Below, one piece after another: positions 10,059 through 17,097 of a stretch of DNA of 64,000 nt. The number at the start of each line of letters is the position of its first letter. Within the stretch, counting starts at the first letter, position 1. The stretch spans positions 656,609-720,608 of the forward strand of contig NZ_JAUSST010000004.1 of NCBI RefSeq assembly GCF_030812415.1, in the 5' to 3' direction. A program made the position numbers and the translations under genes. The notes under the pieces are model-generated. The model saw nothing but the letters and a program-made list of their open reading frames with translations, was not told the DNA's origin and made no database searches. This stretch comes from Paenibacillus harenae. Its GTDB lineage: Bacteria > Bacillota > Bacilli > Paenibacillales > Paenibacillaceae.

Positions 10059-10102
10059 AACTAAACCAGTCATCCGCTTGTAAGGGATTGGCTGGTTTAG
10101 TT
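10059..10102 (+). terminator. operon terminator
   Basis: Arms AACTAAACCAG and CTGGTTTAGTT pair perfectly, with further partial pairing inside, and TTTC follows. It closes the importer operon before sigK. Confidence 0.6.
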
Positions 10103-10236
10103 TCGCGTGAATTGTTTTCATAAATGGAGCGGAAACAGACAGTCATCAACGTCAATTTTTTATAATTCGTGAAGAGAAAGATGAGCAGTTAAAATAATTA
10201 GCCTATACTGTACATGCACGTATAGGCCTTCGCCCA

Positions 10237-10244
10237 CATACAAT
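10237..10244 (+). promoter_or_regulatory. possible sigma-E-type -10 element for sigK
   Basis: CATACAAT matches the sigma-E -10 consensus (CATACANT) about 70 bp before the sigK start. In B. subtilis sigK is transcribed by sigma-E with SpoIIID. I do not see a good -35 match at the usual distance, and an inverted repeat GCCTATA/TATAGGC lies just upstream, so this is tentative. Confidence 0.35.
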
Positions 10245-10316
10245 GTACAACTGACGTTCTTGCCAGGGGAGGCAGCAGCCTCGACCTTGCCAATACAGCA
10301 TGGGGGTGTACGTAAT

Positions 10317-11015
10317 ATGGGTTTGTTCGCTGCTATTGCGTTGTTCATTAAGCAGTTGTCGCTGCTAGTGTCTTATGTGAAAAACAACGCTTTTCCACAA
10401 CCGCTTCAAGAGGAAGAAGAAACAAAGCATTTGCAACTGATGGCTGAAGGAAATGCACGGTCGCGTAACTTGCTTATCGAGCACAACCTACGACTTGTAG
10501 CCCACATAGTAAAAAAATTCGATAACACAGGCGAGGACCTCGAGGATCTAATCTCGATCGGCACGATCGGCCTCATTAAAGCGATCGAGAGCTTCCAGAC
10601 CGGCAAAGGCACGAAGCTTGCGACGTTCGCGGCACGCTGTATCGAGAACGAAATCCTGATGCATTTGCGAAGTTTGAAGAAGACGCGCAAGGACGTGTCT
10701 CTTCACGATCCGATCGGTACGGACAAGGAAGGCAACGAAATTACGTTGATCGACATCCTCGGCACGGAAGCCGACGATGTGGCGGATAAAGTGCAATTGA
10801 AGATCGAGAAATCGAAAATATACAAGAATCTCGATATATTGGATGAACGCGAGAAGGAGGTCGTCATCGGCCGCTTCGGCCTCATCCACGGCGGTGACGA
10901 GCGTACGCAGCGGGAGATCGCGAAGGAATTGGGGATCTCGCGAAGCTATGTGTCACGCATTGAGAAGCGGGCTCTGATGAAGCTGTATCATGAGTTTTAT
11001 AAGGCGAAGAAGTGA
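10317..11015 (+). CDS. sigK: late mother-cell sporulation sigma factor, pro-sigma-K
   Basis: A 232-residue sigma-70-family factor that directs late mother-cell transcription (coat and cortex genes). Residues 1-19 are the hydrophobic pro-sequence (MGLFAAIALFIKQLSLLVS), followed by YVKNNAFPQPL where processing occurs in B. subtilis pro-sigma-K. Region 2 includes LISIGTIGLIKAIESF and ARCIENEILMHLRS. Region 4 ends with TQREIAKELGISRSYVSRIE and RALMKLYHEFYKAKK. I chose ATG 10317 because GGGGGTG precedes it and the pro-sequence begins there; the ATG at 10260 has no role. The reading frame is uninterrupted, with no skin-like insertion. Five further sigK-derived pieces lie in the window, all in the same orientation; this is the only complete one. 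Confidence 0.93.
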   Translation: MGLFAAIALFIKQLSLLVSYVKNNAFPQPLQEEEETKHLQLMAEGNARSRNLLIEHNLRLVAHIVKKFDNTGEDLEDLISIGTIGLIKAIESFQTGKGTKLATFAARCIENEILMHLRSLKKTRKDVSLHDPIGTDKEGNEITLIDILGTEADDVADKVQLKIEKSKIYKNLDILDEREKEVVIGRFGLIHGGDERTQREIAKELGISRSYVSRIEKRALMKLYHEFYKAKK

Positions 11016-11023
11016 GATGATTG

Positions 11024-11050
11024 GGACCGCTCTATTGGTGCGGTCCTTTC
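11024..11050 (+). terminator. sigK terminator
   Basis: GGACCGC and GCGGTCC form a 7-bp GC-rich stem with a 9-base loop and are followed by TTTCT, directly after the sigK stop. Confidence 0.65.
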
Positions 11051-11059
11051 TATATGTCG

Positions 11060-11653
11060 TCAATTAAATCGTTCTATGAAGGCGGCAACCATCTCGCGAT
11101 TTAATGCTTCTAATGGTGTACCGTTCGGATACATGGAATACATTAACATGATCCCGTGCAACGCAGTTGAAAAGTGAACCGAATCCATCTCCGGATTAGG
11201 TGAATTCAATTTCCGGAATATCTCGACTTGAACTCGGGACTGGCGGATCATTTCGTCTTTTAGTGGCCGGGTATAAGTGGATATAATGGAATCCTCTTCA
11301 GGATGGGTCTGCAGGTGTAAATAGAAACGGTATGCCCTCGGTTGTTCCTCAACGTTCAGAATGGCGTGCCGCGCGATATACAGGAGTCGTTCTTTAGGTG
11401 AAGTGAGACGAGCTGCCTCTTCCATCACTTGTGTAATTTCTTCTACGCGAGTTTGAATCAGTTCCGCAAGAAGGTCTGATTTTCCCTTGAAGTAGTTATA
11501 CAGCAACCCTTTTGAGATGCCTGCTTTTTTCGCGACATCCTCAATGGAGGAGCCGTGGAATCCTTTTGCAATAAAGACTTCGATTGCGGCGGCTCGTATT
11601 TTTACTTTGGCGGCGTTACGGATTCTTTCGTTGTCTTCTGGGGTTCTTGGCAT
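11060..11653 (-). CDS. TetR-family transcriptional repressor
   Basis: A 197-residue regulator. Residues about 10-60 form the TetR HTH (AAIEVFIAKGFHGSSIEDVA, then KKAGISKGLLYNYFKGK). The remaining helical domain would bind the inducer. The start is ATG 11653 with GAGGTG upstream; nine extra residues from 11680 are not needed. It is divergent from an alpha/beta hydrolase, and a palindrome with TGAAT/ATTCA arms sits in the hydrolase promoter, so it probably represses the hydrolase. The gene pair is flanked by full-length sigK and a long sigK fragment in direct orientation. Confidence 0.88.
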   Translation of the reverse strand: MPRTPEDNERIRNAAKVKIRAAAIEVFIAKGFHGSSIEDVAKKAGISKGLLYNYFKGKSDLLAELIQTRVEEITQVMEEAARLTSPKERLLYIARHAILNVEEQPRAYRFYLHLQTHPEEDSIISTYTRPLKDEMIRQSRVQVEIFRKLNSPNPEMDSVHFSTALHGIMLMYSMYPNGTPLEALNREMVAAFIERFN

Positions 11654-11718
11654 GATGACGCACCTCACATGATTTCTCACTCTATCATAATCGACATGAG
11701 CTGCTTCGTCAATTTATA

Positions 11719-11747
11719 TTGACTGAATGGTTATTCAATGGTAAATT
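11719..11747 (+). promoter_or_regulatory. promoter with TetR-type operator in its spacer
   Basis: TTGACT (11719-11724) and TAAATT (11742-11747) are separated by 17 bp. The spacer carries the palindrome TGAATGGTTATTCA at 11724-11737. Binding there would block RNA polymerase at the hydrolase promoter. Confidence 0.55.
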
Positions 11748-11783
11748 TGCAATGTACACTTATTGTGAATTGGAGGGGTTTGA

Positions 11784-12533
11784 ATGGATTGGCATTACGC
11801 AGTACAAGGTCAAGGCAAGCCGATAGTGATGATCCACGGCGGGGGATGCGATAGCAGGGATTGGTCCTATTTGGCTCCGCAACTGGCTAACAAATATCAA
11901 GTGATCACATTCGACGCTCGGGGCTGCGGACAATCGCCTCCCCCAACTGAGACAGTCAACTATGTGACTGACGTTGCTTGTTTCCTGGACAACTTATCCA
12001 TCGACAAAGCCGTATTGATCGGCCATTCGCTCGGCGGACAGATCGCGACGGAATTCGCGTTAGCCTATCCCGAGCGCGTTCAAGAACTCGTATTGATTGC
12101 GCCTACCTTAGGGGGATTCGTCCAGTCACCGGACGTTCTTGCATCATTCCAAGCCATACAAGAAGCCGCTCCCGATATTGCCAAAATGACTGAGTTAGTC
12201 GTTACCTCTTCTTCCTACTCCGTCATAAAAGATAGTCCCCTGCGTGAATTGCTGCACGCGATGACGGATCATAACATAAGGATACTGTTTGGACGACCAA
12301 GCTTTAACGTGGTATGGCCAACCCCTCCCGCAATCGAGAGATTACACGAGCTGCGTGCGAAGACGTTATTCGTCCGCGGCACGCGAGACCATGAAGACAA
12401 TGTGAAGATCGAAAAGCATTTTCGTAAGCTGGAAAACACTCGCTTCGTCGCGATTGAAGGCGGAGACCATATGTTAAATCTTACGCATGCAGACATGCTG
12501 TATCCGGAGATCGTTGCATTCCTAGGTGAATAA
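11784..12533 (+). CDS. alpha/beta hydrolase
   Basis: A 249-residue cytoplasmic serine hydrolase. The oxyanion region is MIHGGGCDSRDW, the nucleophile elbow is GHSLGG (Ser near 96), the acid is probably the Asp of VRGTRDHED, and the catalytic His is in GGDHMLN near the end. It starts 10 bases after GGAGGGG. The substrate cannot be read from sequence. Its divergent TetR partner and operator suggest induction by a small hydrophobic ester or related molecule. Confidence 0.87.
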   Translation: MDWHYAVQGQGKPIVMIHGGGCDSRDWSYLAPQLANKYQVITFDARGCGQSPPPTETVNYVTDVACFLDNLSIDKAVLIGHSLGGQIATEFALAYPERVQELVLIAPTLGGFVQSPDVLASFQAIQEAAPDIAKMTELVVTSSSYSVIKDSPLRELLHAMTDHNIRILFGRPSFNVVWPTPPAIERLHELRAKTLFVRGTRDHEDNVKIEKHFRKLENTRFVAIEGGDHMLNLTHADMLYPEIVAFLGE

Positions 12534-12571
12534 GATTTGATCATCAATTCGCCTGGATTAAGGTCATTTGG

Positions 12572-13108
12572 GATTGACATCGGGTTGTGTCCACAACGTC
12601 AAAAAATTCGATAACACAGGCGAGGACCTCGAGGATCTAATCTCGATCGGCACGATCGGCCTCATTAAAGCGATCTAGAGCTTCCAGACCGGCAAAGGAA
12701 CGAAGCTGGCGACGTTCGCGGCACGCTGTATCGAGAATGAAATCCTGATGCATTTGCGAAGTTTGAAGAAGACGAGCAAGGACGTGTCCCTTCACGATCC
12801 GATTGGTACGGACAAGGAAGGCAACGAGATTACGTTGATCGACATCCTCGGCACGGAAGCCGACGATGTGGCGGATAAAGTGCAATTGAAGATCGAGAAA
12901 TCGAAAATATACAAGAATCTCGATATATTGGATGAACGCGAGAAGGAAGTCGTCATCGGCCGCTTCGGCCTCATCCACGGCGGAGACGAGCGGACGCAGC
13001 GGGAGATCGCGAAGGAGCTGGGGATCTCGCGGAGCTATGTTTCGCGGATAGAGAAGCGGGCGTTGATGAAGCTAGCTGTATCATGAGTTTTATAAGGCGA
13101 AGAAGTAA
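12572..13108 (+). pseudogene. sigK fragment A (regions 2-4, with nonsense and frameshift)
   Basis: Nearly identical to the full sigK from KKFDNTGEDLEDLISIGTIG onward. It lacks the pro-sequence and region 1.2. Codon GAG of the AIESF stretch is TAG at 12676-12678. Near the end, AAGCTGTATCATGAG has become AAGCTAGCTGTATCATGAG, a 4-base AGCT duplication that shifts the frame so the protein would end RALMKLAVS. An open stretch of 112 codons from 12748 is therefore the largest possible product. The 5' edge has the degenerate CATCGGGTTGTG sequence shared with fragments D and E. Confidence 0.85.
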
Positions 13109-13116
13109 TAATAGGA

Positions 13117-13146
13117 CGTCACCTTAATTGAAGGTGGCGTTTTTTT
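13117..13146 (+). terminator. terminator after sigK fragment A
   Basis: CGTCACCTT and AAGGTGGCG form a stem followed by TTTTTTT. A nearly identical hairpin follows fragment B at 26635, so the terminator was copied together with the sigK 3' end. Confidence 0.8.
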
Positions 13147-13464
13147 AATTTATACAACAGTAGACCAAACTATTTCAAATAGTAACGGACTACATGTCAT
13201 TTGTAGTCTCGGATGAAGACGGATTGGTCGCCATGTATTGATGTTGTGTTTGATTGGTATGAATTAACAAGCGACGTTAGTGGATTTATAGTTTTATGGT
13301 TCATCCGCTTTAATTACTGGCAGCTGAAGCCAGTCAGAAGTATTGCAATACAAACGATGAGACTGATGAATAGTTGAATAACACTCATGGATGAGCAGGG
13401 CCTGCCCATTTTATTAAGCGTATAGCTGGAGACAAATTGGAGTTTTTATCAATCTTCGTCGGTA

Positions 13465-13473
13465 TGCTATAAT
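13465..13473 (+). promoter_or_regulatory. extended -10 promoter of leader/attenuator unit
   Basis: TGCTATAAT is an extended -10 hexamer. The -35 region is weak (T-rich, around 13445). Transcription would start near 13480, about 30 bases before the leader ORF. Confidence 0.5.
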
Positions 13474-13510
13474 AAATCTGTTTCTACAACACAGCTAAAG
13501 GATGATCATC

Positions 13511-13561
13511 ATGCTTATTCAAAACACACATATCGCAACACTCAGCCTGAAAGTCATCTAA
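13511..13561 (+). CDS. 16-residue leader peptide
   Basis: ATG 13511 to TAA 13561 encodes MLIQNTHIATLSLKVI. AAAGGAT lies 7-8 bases before the start, and an extended -10 promoter lies 40 bp upstream. The second half of the ORF is the left arm of two nested stems whose right arms run up to the start of the next gene. This is the architecture of translational attenuation leaders such as those of erm and cat genes. I do not recognise the peptide sequence, and the match to attenuation is by layout only. Confidence 0.45.
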   Translation: MLIQNTHIATLSLKVI

Positions 13562-13622
13562 AACCTTCTCTGAGGTGATTTTCAGGCTGAGTGAATAACT
13601 CAGAGCGAGTGTGATATGTGTG
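13525..13622 (+). promoter_or_regulatory. multi-arm hairpin (candidate attenuator) over the leader and next start
   Basis: Outer arms CACACATATC (13525-13534) and GATATGTGTG (13613-13622) pair perfectly. Inner arms CACTCAGCCTGAAA (13539-13552) and TTTCAGGCTGAGTG (13580-13593) also pair perfectly. A competing pair exists: CTCTGAG (13568-13574) with CTCAGAG (13599-13605), and ACACTC (13538-13543) with GAGTGT (13607-13612). The mutually exclusive pairings look like alternative states. A small palindromic DNA element is the main alternative explanation. Confidence 0.55.
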
Positions 13623-13856
13623 AGAGACAGGGCTTATTATCGTCACCATCGGAAACGCGTGATCGATAAGAAAATGAAGCGAGTTAAATTGGGACATTGG
13701 TATGTTGCTCCTGGAAAAGAAGGCAGCCTTTCTAAAGGAAAAACACATTGCGGGTGCGGTATGTGCACGACCAAAACCAAGGTTTTAGGTTACCCTAAGA
13801 ATCAATTGTCAATTATTATTGCCATGAAGCAGGAAATTCAAAGTTACGAAATATAG
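13620..13856 (+). CDS. small basic protein with HCGCGMC motif
   Basis: A 78-residue protein, or 81 residues if GTG 13611 is used, beginning RDRAYYRHHRKRVIDKK and carrying KGKTHCGCGMCTTKTK. Similar short proteins with an H-C-x-C-x-x-C cluster and a basic N-terminus occur in many bacteria, as I recall, without an assigned function. The cluster could bind zinc. GTG 13620 lies inside the right arm of the preceding stem, so translation may depend on that structure; no strong ribosome site is adjacent. A rho-independent terminator follows, making this a single-gene unit. Confidence 0.6.
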   Translation: MRDRAYYRHHRKRVIDKKMKRVKLGHWYVAPGKEGSLSKGKTHCGCGMCTTKTKVLGYPKNQLSIIIAMKQEIQSYEI

Positions 13857-13862
13857 CAGAAT

Positions 13863-13895
13863 AGCGATACCGGTCACAGCGGTATCGCTTTTTTA
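13863..13895 (+). terminator. terminator of the small Cys-motif gene
   Basis: AGCGATACC and GGTATCGCT pair perfectly around 9 bases and are followed by TTTTTT. Confidence 0.85.
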
Positions 13896-13969
13896 TTCTT
13901 TTACAGCAGTATCAACATGGCAAACACCTATGTATTGAATGCTAAACGAGGAACTTTAGCTCAACAACA

Positions 13970-14002
13970 AGACAGCTGTAGACAAACAATCCGCAGCTGT
14001 CT
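13970..14002. terminator. second stem-loop before the VanZ-like gene
   Basis: AGACAGCTG and CAGCTGTCT form a perfect 9-bp stem with a 15-base loop; a weak TTCATT follows. Its role is unclear. Confidence 0.4.
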
Positions 14003-14169
14003 TTCATTGAATTATTGGACAGTTTACCACAACTAAGTTACAATTTTGAGCGTCTAAACTCTAAGGATGAACTTACAAGAAGATGTAATCAATCATAGCT
14101 GTAACTTTGACCGACAAGGTATGCTTACGAGCATATCTTTTGTTGCGAAGGGGTGAAAAAGGAGATATT

Positions 14170-14721
14170 ATGAGTAAACGTGAACGAATAAAAACAGTCT
14201 TTTTATATGGTGTTTTCATCTGTTACATATTTTTGTTAATTAAAATATTATTCTTATCGAGAGTATCAATTTCGGAGTTATTTAATAGCCAAAGGACTTT
14301 AGTTAGATCAATTAATCTTATTCCTTTTTATAGCATAAGTGAATATATATCTGGCAGCTCTGCTAATTTAAAAAAATTCGCTTTTGGTAATGTGGTTGGC
14401 AATATACTTATTTTTATTCCCCTTGGTGTATATGTGTCATTATTTAAGAACAATAAAAAAGTAATAATCAATCTGTTGTTTATATTTATGGTGAGTTTAT
14501 TTGTTGAAATCATTCAGGGGCTTTTAGGCATTGGAGCAGCAGATATTGATGATATAATTCTAAATGGTTTAGGTGGATGGATTGGTATTGTAGGGTATAA
14601 GTCTTTACTATTTTTATTAAGAGATGAGAAGAAAGTACAAACTGCAATCACCATATTATCTGCTATCGTAGGATTACCAGTTATATACTATTTATTATTC
14701 ATGATAAAAATGAGATTCTGA
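14170..14721 (+). CDS. VanZ-like membrane protein
   Basis: A 183-residue membrane protein with four to five hydrophobic segments. VanZ-family features are the INLIPFYSISEY stretch after the first helix, GNVVGNILIFIPLGVYVSLF, and EIIQGLLGIGAADIDDIILNGLGGWIG with the conserved D-D-N pattern. The start ATG 14170 follows AAAAGGAGATATT; the 21 residues upstream to 14107 are not needed. VanZ of enterococci gives low-level teicoplanin resistance, but most homologues have no known role. Codon use is more AT-rich than its neighbours, which may mean separate acquisition. Confidence 0.83.
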   Translation: MSKRERIKTVFLYGVFICYIFLLIKILFLSRVSISELFNSQRTLVRSINLIPFYSISEYISGSSANLKKFAFGNVVGNILIFIPLGVYVSLFKNNKKVIINLLFIFMVSLFVEIIQGLLGIGAADIDDIILNGLGGWIGIVGYKSLLFLLRDEKKVQTAITILSAIVGLPVIYYLLFMIKMRF

Positions 14722-14798
14722 ATAACTTTATTGCACTCTGAACAATGATTAGATAGCCACTAGCAAATATAGAGCTTGATTCTAAATATAGAAAACCG

Positions 14799-14840
14799 AA
14801 AGTGCCCAACTTTGCTTCATTGCAAGATTGGGTACTTTTT
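14799..14840. terminator. terminator after the VanZ-like gene
   Basis: AAAGTGCCCAAC pairs with TTGGGTACTTT, followed by TTTAT. Confidence 0.6.
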
Positions 14841-14885
14841 ATTGGTTTTTCGGCGGTACATGAAATGATCCAACTGTAGATTACC

Positions 14886-15077
14886 ATGAAACAACTTATT
14901 TTCACGATATCTGCAAGAGAGGTTGGAGGCACGCCTTCTGAACTGGGCATGATTCGTTATAACCGCGACGTTCAGAGAGACGGTGCGGTACAGCCGCCCA
15001 TGGTAAGCGTAAAGGATGCGGTGACGGAACGGAAATGGATCAACCGCTTCAGAACGTTTCAATTTGACACTTATTAA
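14886..15077 (+). CDS. hypothetical 63-residue ORF, probably a remnant
   Basis: ATG 14886 opens a 63-codon frame reading ISAREVGGTPSELGMIRYNR and ending RFRTFQFDTY. I do not recognise it. There is no strong ribosome site. The composition is like real coding sequence (balanced, no low complexity), so it may be the end of a lost gene. It finishes just before the putative promoter of the kinase gene at 15226. Confidence 0.25.
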   Translation: MKQLIFTISAREVGGTPSELGMIRYNRDVQRDGAVQPPMVSVKDAVTERKWINRFRTFQFDTY

Positions 15078-15225
15078 ACCTGTGCTATCCTTAAAAAGTA
15101 ATCCCCCACATAAATATCTTATATGTAAAGGCGCTCTCTCCACGCACTTCAGATCAACCTTCTTACATAATTGTTGTTTCCAGTATAATTCTTGTCGTAT
15201 GGAAGAGAAAGGAAGTAATCGCGCT

Positions 15226-17022
15226 ATGAAAGGGTTCTCGAAGTATATACGCGGGATTTCCATTAAAAATAAAATATTCATAGCGAATATATTAATCATT
15301 TTCGTATTTATTTCCACCCAGTCGATCTTTGCCAACACGATTTCACAGAAGGCCATAATTGAGAAAGAGATCAATAATTCATCCCGGGAGCTTGTGCTCA
15401 TCAAAAACAACCTTCAAACCTTGGTATCTACAATTGAAGATTATTCAAAAATTCTGGCTAGCGATTATCGATTGCAAAACGTGCTTTATAACGATTTATT
15501 ATTGAATAATGAGTTCTATGCGAGCAAGCCGGTTGAAGGTTTAAATAACCTCTCGATGAACAAAACCCTTTCAGAGACGATCAGCAATATTGTGGAGCCT
15601 AACACAAAAATCAAAGCGGTAAGCATCCTCACCTCGAATCATCACTGGGTGGACGTCGGGTTTGCCGATAACGCATACGCATCCCGCATATTCGGTGACG
15701 GTTATGGAGCGGATGATCGTTTCTATTTACCCACTTGGACAGATTTGATCAAATTCAGATTCTTGTATGAAGGTGAAGACAACGTATTTGCGGTTTACAA
15801 AACGGTCATTCACAAAGATACCGGTAAAACGATAGGCAGAATTTTTTTGTACGTGAAAGAAACGACTATTGCCTCGATTTACGAGGAAGGGAAAAATAAG
15901 GGTGGGGAATTTTATATCGTCGATTCCGCAGGCCGAATTATCTCCGCACAGAATAAAGCCATGTTATACCGGGATTTCAAGGAAGCCGTCTCCATAAGCA
16001 TTCCCGACAATGGTAAAGACGCAAGCTTTACCCAGGGTAGCGGAAGTCAAGAAATGTTGATATTCACCCATCGCTTCGAAAAGTTGAAATGGACGATTGT
16101 AAGCGCTGTCCCTATGGATGTTATTACTTCGGAGCGGAAGGAAATCAATCAATTGATTATCGGGATCGGCGCAGCATGCTTGCTGCTGGCATTAATGGTG
16201 TCCTTCCTATTGTCCCGATCGATCACGCGACCCATCTTTCAGCTTGCCAAGACAATGAGAGAAATCCGAACGGGAAAGATGCAAGTCAGAAGCTCCTACC
16301 AATCAACAGACGAGATCGGATATTTAAGCGAGGGCTTTAATAATTTAATGGATCGCATTGAGGCGCTTATGGCCGAGAACGTCGAGAAACAAAGGACAAA
16401 GGCCGAGATAGAATTTAAATTGCTGCAATCGCAAGTGAAGCCTCATTTTTTATACAATACGGTTGAAACGATTATCTCGCTCATTAAGCTGGGCTTTGGG
16501 AAGCAAGCCATAACGGCGGCCCAATACATGGCAAATTTCTATAAGATCTCGTTAAGCAAAGGCAACGATATCATATCGATAGGTGAAGAGATGCGTTTAA
16601 CGGAGAGCTATTTGGAAATTCAGCAGCTGCGTTATGTGGAATATATGGCATATACGATGGAAATCGACAACGAAATTATGACATATTCGATACCGAAGCT
16701 AACCTTGCAGCCAATTGTGGAAAATGCCATCTATCACGGGTTGAAGCTCAAAAAGGAAAAAGGAATCATACGCATTACAGGAAGGCGCTGCGGCAACAAC
16801 GTGGAAATCGAAATATACGATAACGGGGCTGGGATGCACAAGAATCAAATCAAGGCGATAATGACAGGTTCCGGCGTTCCCGATGAAACTGGCGGATTTG
16901 GGATCAGAAGCGTATCCAAACGAATCCGAATGCTGTACGGGGATAGATACGGACTGCAAGTTGAAAGCGAATACGGCGTTTATACGAAAATTATAATCGT
17001 ACTGCCTCTTCGTCATCAGTAG
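15226..17022 (+). CDS. YesM-type sensor histidine kinase
   Basis: A 598-residue membrane kinase. One helix lies near residues 15-38, then an extracellular cache-type sensor, a second helix near 315-335 (LIIGIGAACLLLALMVSFLL), HAMP (ITRPIFQLAKTMREIRTGKM), the phospho-acceptor motif QSQVKPHFLYNTVETI, the N box QPIVENAIYHGL and G box YDNGAGM. I chose ATG 15226 because AAAGGAAG precedes it; the longer frame from 15064 runs through the promoter area. A TTGACA at 15065 may be its -35 element. It is followed by its regulator and an importer. Confidence 0.9.
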   Translation: MKGFSKYIRGISIKNKIFIANILIIFVFISTQSIFANTISQKAIIEKEINNSSRELVLIKNNLQTLVSTIEDYSKILASDYRLQNVLYNDLLLNNEFYASKPVEGLNNLSMNKTLSETISNIVEPNTKIKAVSILTSNHHWVDVGFADNAYASRIFGDGYGADDRFYLPTWTDLIKFRFLYEGEDNVFAVYKTVIHKDTGKTIGRIFLYVKETTIASIYEEGKNKGGEFYIVDSAGRIISAQNKAMLYRDFKEAVSISIPDNGKDASFTQGSGSQEMLIFTHRFEKLKWTIVSAVPMDVITSERKEINQLIIGIGAACLLLALMVSFLLSRSITRPIFQLAKTMREIRTGKMQVRSSYQSTDEIGYLSEGFNNLMDRIEALMAENVEKQRTKAEIEFKLLQSQVKPHFLYNTVETIISLIKLGFGKQAITAAQYMANFYKISLSKGNDIISIGEEMRLTESYLEIQQLRYVEYMAYTMEIDNEIMTYSIPKLTLQPIVENAIYHGLKLKKEKGIIRITGRRCGNNVEIEIYDNGAGMHKNQIKAIMTGSGVPDETGGFGIRSVSKRIRMLYGDRYGLQVESEYGVYTKIIIVLPLRHQ

Positions 17023-17097
17023 CTCCTGCCCGCATCCATGAGGCTGGCATTTCTATTATCCGCAAGATAAGGATTGAATAGAACAGGAGGAAAGACC

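Noticed and set aside
10317..13108. Skin-type element splitting sigK
   Set aside because: The full gene is uninterrupted and no serine recombinase gene is present; only direct repeats remain as a loose analogy.
13117..13464. Possible 40-codon frame after fragment A
   Set aside because: No ribosome site and no recognisable motif; I see nothing else in this 350-bp stretch except a GGGCCTGCCC-like palindrome.
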